Shown here: positions 7,338 through 10,037 of the stretch, piece by piece
How the letters are laid out: each line of letters begins with the position of its first letter
Numbering within the stretch: the stretch's first letter is position 1
Assembly: GCA_934371505.1 (NCBI GenBank)
Contig: CAKRNW010000084.1
Span: 1 to 10,037 of the forward strand
From: an uncultured Lachnospiraceae bacterium
Lineage (GTDB): Bacteria > Bacillota > Clostridia > Lachnospirales > Lachnospiraceae
Direction: 5' to 3'
Length of the DNA stretch: 10,037 nucleotides
The notes under the pieces: generated by a model
What the model saw: the letters and a program-made list of their open reading frames with translations, nothing else
Told to the model about the DNA's origin: nothing
Database searches by the model: none
Made by a program: the position numbers and the translations under genes

Positions 7338-8789
7338 ATGAAGAAAAAAGTAAGTAACAAAATTATGCTGATCACCTATGCAGACTGCATGGGTAACAAT
7401 CTGCATGATCTGGACTTTGTGCTGACAGAGTACCTGAAAGATGCAGTATATGGATTGCATATTCTTCCGTTTTTCCCTTCTTCGGGAGACAGAGGGTTTG
7501 CACCCATTACCTATGATGAGGTAGACCCTGCTTTCGGAAACTGGGATGATATCACCTCCCTGTCCGAGAGATATTATATGATGTGCGATTACATGATTAA
7601 CCACATGTCCGCACAGAGTGCCATTTACAAGGATTTCATTGAGAAACACAACGATTCCAAGTACAAGGATTTCTTTATCCATTGGAATAAATTCTGGGAC
7701 GGAGAGCCTTCCGAGGAGGATTTCGCAAAACTGTATCTACGTAAAGAAACTCCTTACATTGAGGCAAAATTCAAGGATGGAACTACAGAGAAACTTTGGA
7801 CCACCTTCAGTACCGAGCAGATCGATATTGACTGTCTCCATTCTGAGGAAGCGAAGAAATTCCTGCACACCCAGCTGCAGAATCTGGCGAAAAGAGGTAT
7901 TTCCTTTATTCGTACCGATGCTATGGCATATGCAGCCAAGAGAAAAGGCACCAGCTGCTTTTTCGTAGAGCCGGAGATGTGGGATCTGATGAAACAATGC
8001 CAGGATGCCCTGAAGGACACCGATGTAGAGGTATTACCGGAAATCCACGAGAATTACTTCATCCAGAAAAAGATGGAGGAGAAGGGTGTCTACACCTACG
8101 ATTTCCAGCTCCCCATGCTGATTTTAAATGCCGTATACTTCGGCAAGTCCTTATATCTGAAAGACTGGATGAAACTCTGCCCCCGCAAGCAGTTCACCAC
8201 ACTGGATACCCACGATGGAATCGGGGTTGTGGATGTGCGTTACCTGATGCCGGATGAGGAAGTGTTAGAGACTAAGAAAAAGGTATTCGAGCAGAATCCT
8301 GACATCAATGAGCTGTACGCAGACCGCAAGCAGAAGGTCAACTTCTCCAAGTTTGATACCTATCAGATTACCTGCACCTACTACGATGCACTGGGTTCTG
8401 ATGATAACAGATACCTGATGGCAAGAGCCATCCAGTTCTTTACGCCCGGTATTCCCCAGGTTTACTATGTAGGCCTGTTTGCCGGAAGAAACGATTTCGA
8501 TTTTTACCATGAGTCCAGACAGCCCCGTGACATCAACCGTCATTACTACACCCTGGATGAGATTGAGGAGGAGTTCAAGCGTCCCGTTGTTCAGAAGATG
8601 AACTGGCTGATGAGGCTTCGCAACCTGCATCCTGCTTTTGATGGCGAATTTATCCTGTTGGATACCGATGAGCACACACTGGGAATCCGTTGGGAAAACG
8701 GCGACGATTACGCACAGTTAATGGTAGATTTTGAAACCCTGAAATATGAGATTAGCTACAGCCCTATTGACAACTTGGAAGAGGCATAA
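7338..8789 (+). CDS. sucP: Sucrose phosphorylase-like GH13_18 enzyme
   Basis: 483 residues, matching known sucrose phosphorylases (about 480-505). The cytosolic enzyme converts sucrose plus phosphate to alpha-glucose-1-phosphate plus fructose. Family marks in order: KIMLITYADCMG at the N-terminus, VYGLHILPFFPSSGDRGFAP (37-56), DYMINHMS (84-91), the nucleophile D194 in IRTDAMAYA, the acid/base E235 in LPEIHENY, the stabiliser D293 in LDTHDGIGVVD, GIPQVYYVGLFAG (371-383), and RDINRHYY (397-404). It is nearest in pattern to streptococcal GtfA. Two departures from what I recall of GtfA and bifidobacterial enzymes are T193 instead of Leu beside the nucleophile, and NDFDFYHESRQP before RDINRHYY instead of a LLxxTxxG-like loop; both line the active site, so the acceptor may not be fructose. 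A GAGGCG site sits six bases before the ATG. An ABC rather than PTS context argues for an unphosphorylated substrate. Confidence 0.88.
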   Translation: MKKKVSNKIMLITYADCMGNNLHDLDFVLTEYLKDAVYGLHILPFFPSSGDRGFAPITYDEVDPAFGNWDDITSLSERYYMMCDYMINHMSAQSAIYKDFIEKHNDSKYKDFFIHWNKFWDGEPSEEDFAKLYLRKETPYIEAKFKDGTTEKLWTTFSTEQIDIDCLHSEEAKKFLHTQLQNLAKRGISFIRTDAMAYAAKRKGTSCFFVEPEMWDLMKQCQDALKDTDVEVLPEIHENYFIQKKMEEKGVYTYDFQLPMLILNAVYFGKSLYLKDWMKLCPRKQFTTLDTHDGIGVVDVRYLMPDEEVLETKKKVFEQNPDINELYADRKQKVNFSKFDTYQITCTYYDALGSDDNRYLMARAIQFFTPGIPQVYYVGLFAGRNDFDFYHESRQPRDINRHYYTLDEIEEEFKRPVVQKMNWLMRLRNLHPAFDGEFILLDTDEHTLGIRWENGDDYAQLMVDFETLKYEISYSPIDNLEEA

Positions 8790-8821
8790 CAGAAGGGTAT
8801 AAGTTAATCATAGAAGCAACA

Positions 8822-8859
8822 GACGAAAAGTCATGTCCTTAGTGGCGTGGCTTTTTGTC
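8822..8859 (+). terminator. Intrinsic terminator after the phosphorylase gene
   Basis: An imperfect 16-bp stem (8822-8838 with 8844-8859, three G-U pairs and one bulged T, loop TTAGT). The upper GC-rich part is preceded by AAAA and followed by TTTTT, the layout of an intrinsic terminator that may work in both directions. It separates the phosphorylase from the broken GH32 gene, so the remnant is probably transcribed only by read-through. Confidence 0.75.
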
Positions 8860-8879
8860 GATTTGAATGGAGCGTTGTT

Positions 8880-9423
8880 ATGGACAGGAAAAACACAAAT
8901 ATTTATCCAAAAGCACATTTCACCCCACAGACAGGCTGGATGAACGATCCCAACGGCCTGGTCTTCCACAATGGTGTTTATGAGCTTTATTACCAGTACA
9001 ACCCTTACGGCGTGGAGTGGAACCACATTTCCTGGGGACATGCCAAAAGCACTGACCTGGTAAACTGGGAAAATCTTCCGGTCACCCTTACACCGGATGA
9101 GGACGGCTATCTGTTTTCCGGCTGCGGAATCCGCAACGACCACGGAATGCTGGGACTGCCAAAGGATACCCTGCTTTTTTCTACACGGCAGCAGGACACA
9201 TGTCACCGGAAAGCGCCGGAAAAGGCTTTAAGATTATGCTGGCAGTGAGCACGGGCGGGATGCGAAGGATTTGGAAATCCTCTATGACCGCGGCATCCTG
9301 GAAATCTCCGCCAACCATCACATGTTATATAAAGTGACGGACTTCACAGAACTGCGGAACCGCCCCGTCCATAAGGTGACACTTACCGCGGGAGAGGTTA
9401 ATGTGAAGGTGGAGATTTGTTAG
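8880..9423 (+). pseudogene. GH32 beta-fructosidase/levanase remnant (frameshift plus large internal deletion)
   Basis: The ATG at 8880 follows GGAG seven bases upstream. Residues 1-100 are a good GH32 N-terminus: HFTPQTGWMNDPNGLVF with nucleophile D23, WNHISWGHAKSTDLVNW (47-63), and DGYLFSG (75-81). At the six-T run 9175-9180 the frame is lost: the next frame continues plausibly as FYTAAGHMSPESAGKGFKI (from 9179), while the original frame stops at 9248. From about 9247 a third frame carries what reads as the extreme C-terminal GH32 sandwich, DLEILYDRGILEISANHHML, ending at TAG 9421-9423. Complete GH32 enzymes have about 450-500 residues; here some 300 between these pieces are gone, including the regions that would hold the RDP motif and the EC acid/base. 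It therefore cannot be active. When intact it would have hydrolysed sucrose or fructans, fitting the locus. Confidence 0.85.
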
Positions 9424-9426
9424 GAT

Positions 9427-9452
9427 CGTGTGAAAAATAAACTTTTCACACG
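9427..9452. repeat. Perfect 10-bp inverted repeat
   Basis: CGTGTGAAAA (9427-9436) and TTTTCACACG (9443-9452) with a six-base loop, starting four bases after the GH32 remnant's stop. No T run follows the stem, so it is a poor terminator. A second imperfect stem, GCAACTTTG (9452-9460) with CAAAGTTTGC (9472-9481), one bulge, abuts it directly. Confidence 0.6.
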
Positions 9453-9524
9453 CAACTTTGTGTCTATGCCCCAAAGTTTGCAGACAGTGGAAAGGCATGG
9501 TTATTAAAATGGATTCGAATGGAG

Positions 9525-9558
9525 GGAGCCCCAAAGGTGTTTTGGTGCTCCTTTTCTG
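9525..9558 (+). terminator. Probable intrinsic terminator
   Basis: An 11-position stem (9525-9535 with 9541-9551) with one internal mismatch and a five-base loop, followed by TTTTCTGTT. It is the last terminator-like structure after the GH32 remnant and was probably the end of the ancestral operon. Confidence 0.6.
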
Positions 9559-9618
9559 TTGATTATACGGAAGGTGTTTCTCTTGCGGAGAGTCAGAGCA
9601 CTATGTTTTAAGAGGGAA

Positions 9619-9656
9619 AACCTATAGGAACATGCGTGTCGCGAAACTTATGGGCT
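9619..9656 (+). repeat. Dyad unit 1
   Basis: 38 bp. Left end AACCTATAG (9619-9627), right end TTATGGGCT (9648-9656). The ends pair with one mismatch and two wobble pairs. Confidence 0.6.
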
Positions 9657-9682
9657 CCACATGAGTGTCTTATCCGATAACC

Positions 9683-9720
9683 AACCTATAAGAGCATGAA
9701 AATGACGGTGTTTATGGGTT
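9683..9720 (+). repeat. Dyad unit 2 (best copy)
   Basis: 38 bp. AACCTATAA (9683-9691) and TTATGGGTT (9712-9720) pair over all nine positions with one G-U wobble, around a 20-base core. Confidence 0.65.
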
Positions 9721-9757
9721 TATTAGGAGGCAGTAAGGGGAACTCTAGTGGGAATTT

Positions 9758-9794
9758 GGCATATAAAGAAGAAAAGTAGCACGATTTATGGGTT
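9758..9794 (+). repeat. Dyad unit 3 (degenerate left end)
   Basis: 37 bp. The left end is GGCATATAA (9758-9766), the right end TTATGGGTT (9786-9794). The left end is eroded, so pairing is weak; the right end and the spacing identify it as a member. Confidence 0.5.
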
Positions 9795-9831
9795 GACTTG
9801 GGGGCAATAAGTGGGAATTTTGCAAGAATTT

Positions 9832-9868
9832 GACCTATAAGGCGGAGCTTTCACAGTGCTTATGGGCT
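9832..9868 (+). repeat. Dyad unit 4
   Basis: 37 bp. GACCTATAA (9832-9840) and TTATGGGCT (9860-9868), with a 19-base core. Confidence 0.6.
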
Positions 9869-9894
9869 AAGGTAGTACGATTATGAGGAAAAAG

Positions 9895-9932
9895 CACCCA
9901 TAAAACACTGTTTTAAGTATTATTTATAGGTT
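9895..9932 (-). repeat. Dyad unit 5, inverted
   Basis: 38 bp. On the plus strand the ends are CACCCATAA (9895-9903) and TTATAGGTT (9924-9932). Read on the minus strand they become AACCTATAA and TTATGGGTG, the same polarity as units 1-4. Confidence 0.6.
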
Positions 9933-10037
9933 AAGAGGAAAAATTATTGTCGAGCATGAACAGGAAAATAAAGACCAGACAGACTATGAAAGAGTCCTTT
10001 TCTCTATAAAAATTCCCCCGTATCCTTTAGAAGAATA

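Larger units (their letters stand above)
9619..9932. repeat. Array of five 37-38 bp dyad units in a gene-free region
   Basis: Five units with the pattern AACCTATAA, 19-20 variable bases, TTATGGGYT, separated by spacers of 26, 37, 37 and 26 bases. The outer nine bases of each unit can pair, with a G-U wobble at the same place (CCTATAA against TTATGGG), while the cores differ. The fifth unit is in the opposite orientation. The two 37-base spacers (9721-9757 and 9795-9831) match at 24 of 37 positions by hand alignment and both end in GAATTT, so the middle of the array is a degenerate tandem duplication of about 74 bases. No coding frame is evident in 9424-10037. Function unknown. Confidence 0.7.

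Noticed and set aside
8847..8879. N-terminal extension of the GH32 remnant from a GTG at 8847
   Set aside because: The extension would run out of the terminator stem and has no ribosome site; the ATG at 8880 has GGAG at good spacing and fits GH32 N-termini.
9171..9185. Programmed frameshift or phase variation at the T run in GH32
   Set aside because: The run is only six Ts and the downstream part of the gene is deleted and in yet another frame, so restoring this frame would not give an active enzyme.
9325..9534. Minus-strand 69-codon frame across the GH32 remnant end
   Set aside because: It runs through the stem-loops and the C-terminal GH32 coding remnant, with no supporting motif or ribosome site.
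9510..9563. 17-codon plus-strand peptide starting at ATG 9510
   Set aside because: Most of it is the terminator stem-loop at 9525-9558 and there is no ribosome site, so it is fortuitous.
9619..9932. CRISPR array (repeat and spacer lengths near 37/37)
   Set aside because: The conserved parts are only the 9-base ends, the unit cores vary, two of the spacers are related to each other, one unit is inverted, and no cas genes are in view. This is the reverse of a CRISPR pattern.

Overview
The window looks like a chromosomal sugar-utilisation locus from a low-to-mid GC Gram-positive anaerobe, most likely a gut Clostridia/Lachnospiraceae member. The reasons are strong AGGAGG-type ribosome sites before nearly every gene, TTGACA/TATAAT-like promoters with 17-base spacers, a CUT1 sugar ABC importer without its own ATPase, a lipoprotein solute-binding protein with a Ser/Thr-rich linker, and a LacI/CcpA-type operator. 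The genus cannot be fixed from sequence reading alone.

Layout. Positions 1-2701 hold a minus-strand operon, transcribed right to left: aldo/keto reductase (AKR), class II ketose-bisphosphate aldolase, then a PfkB-family sugar kinase that runs off the left edge. Positions 2702-2996 are a divergent control region with one well-formed promoter facing each way; a LacI/CcpA-type operator sits just downstream of the leftward promoter and a weaker operator-like site overlaps the -35 of the rightward one. Positions 2997-6175 encode the importer: binding protein, a 12-bp intercistronic hairpin, and two permeases that overlap by one base. A LacI-family regulator (6280-7263) and a GH13_18 sucrose-phosphorylase-like enzyme (7338-8789) follow, then an intrinsic terminator (8822-8859).

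Beyond the terminator is a broken GH32 beta-fructosidase (8880-9423): the N-terminal fifth and the extreme C-terminus survive in three different reading frames, with the middle deleted. The last ~600 bases hold no gene. They contain stem-loops, a likely terminator (9525-9558), and an unusual array of five 37-38 bp dyad units (9619-9932) spaced 26-37-37-26 bases apart.

How it fits together (inference). The importer brings in sucrose or a related alpha-glucoside, the phosphorylase splits it with phosphate to alpha-glucose-1-phosphate plus fructose (or another ketose/acceptor), and the divergent kinase, aldolase and reductase could process the released ketose by phosphorylation, cleavage to DHAP plus an aldehyde, and reduction of the aldehyde. 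The LacI protein probably controls both arms. The dead GH32 gene suggests that the ancestral locus also hydrolysed beta-fructosides.
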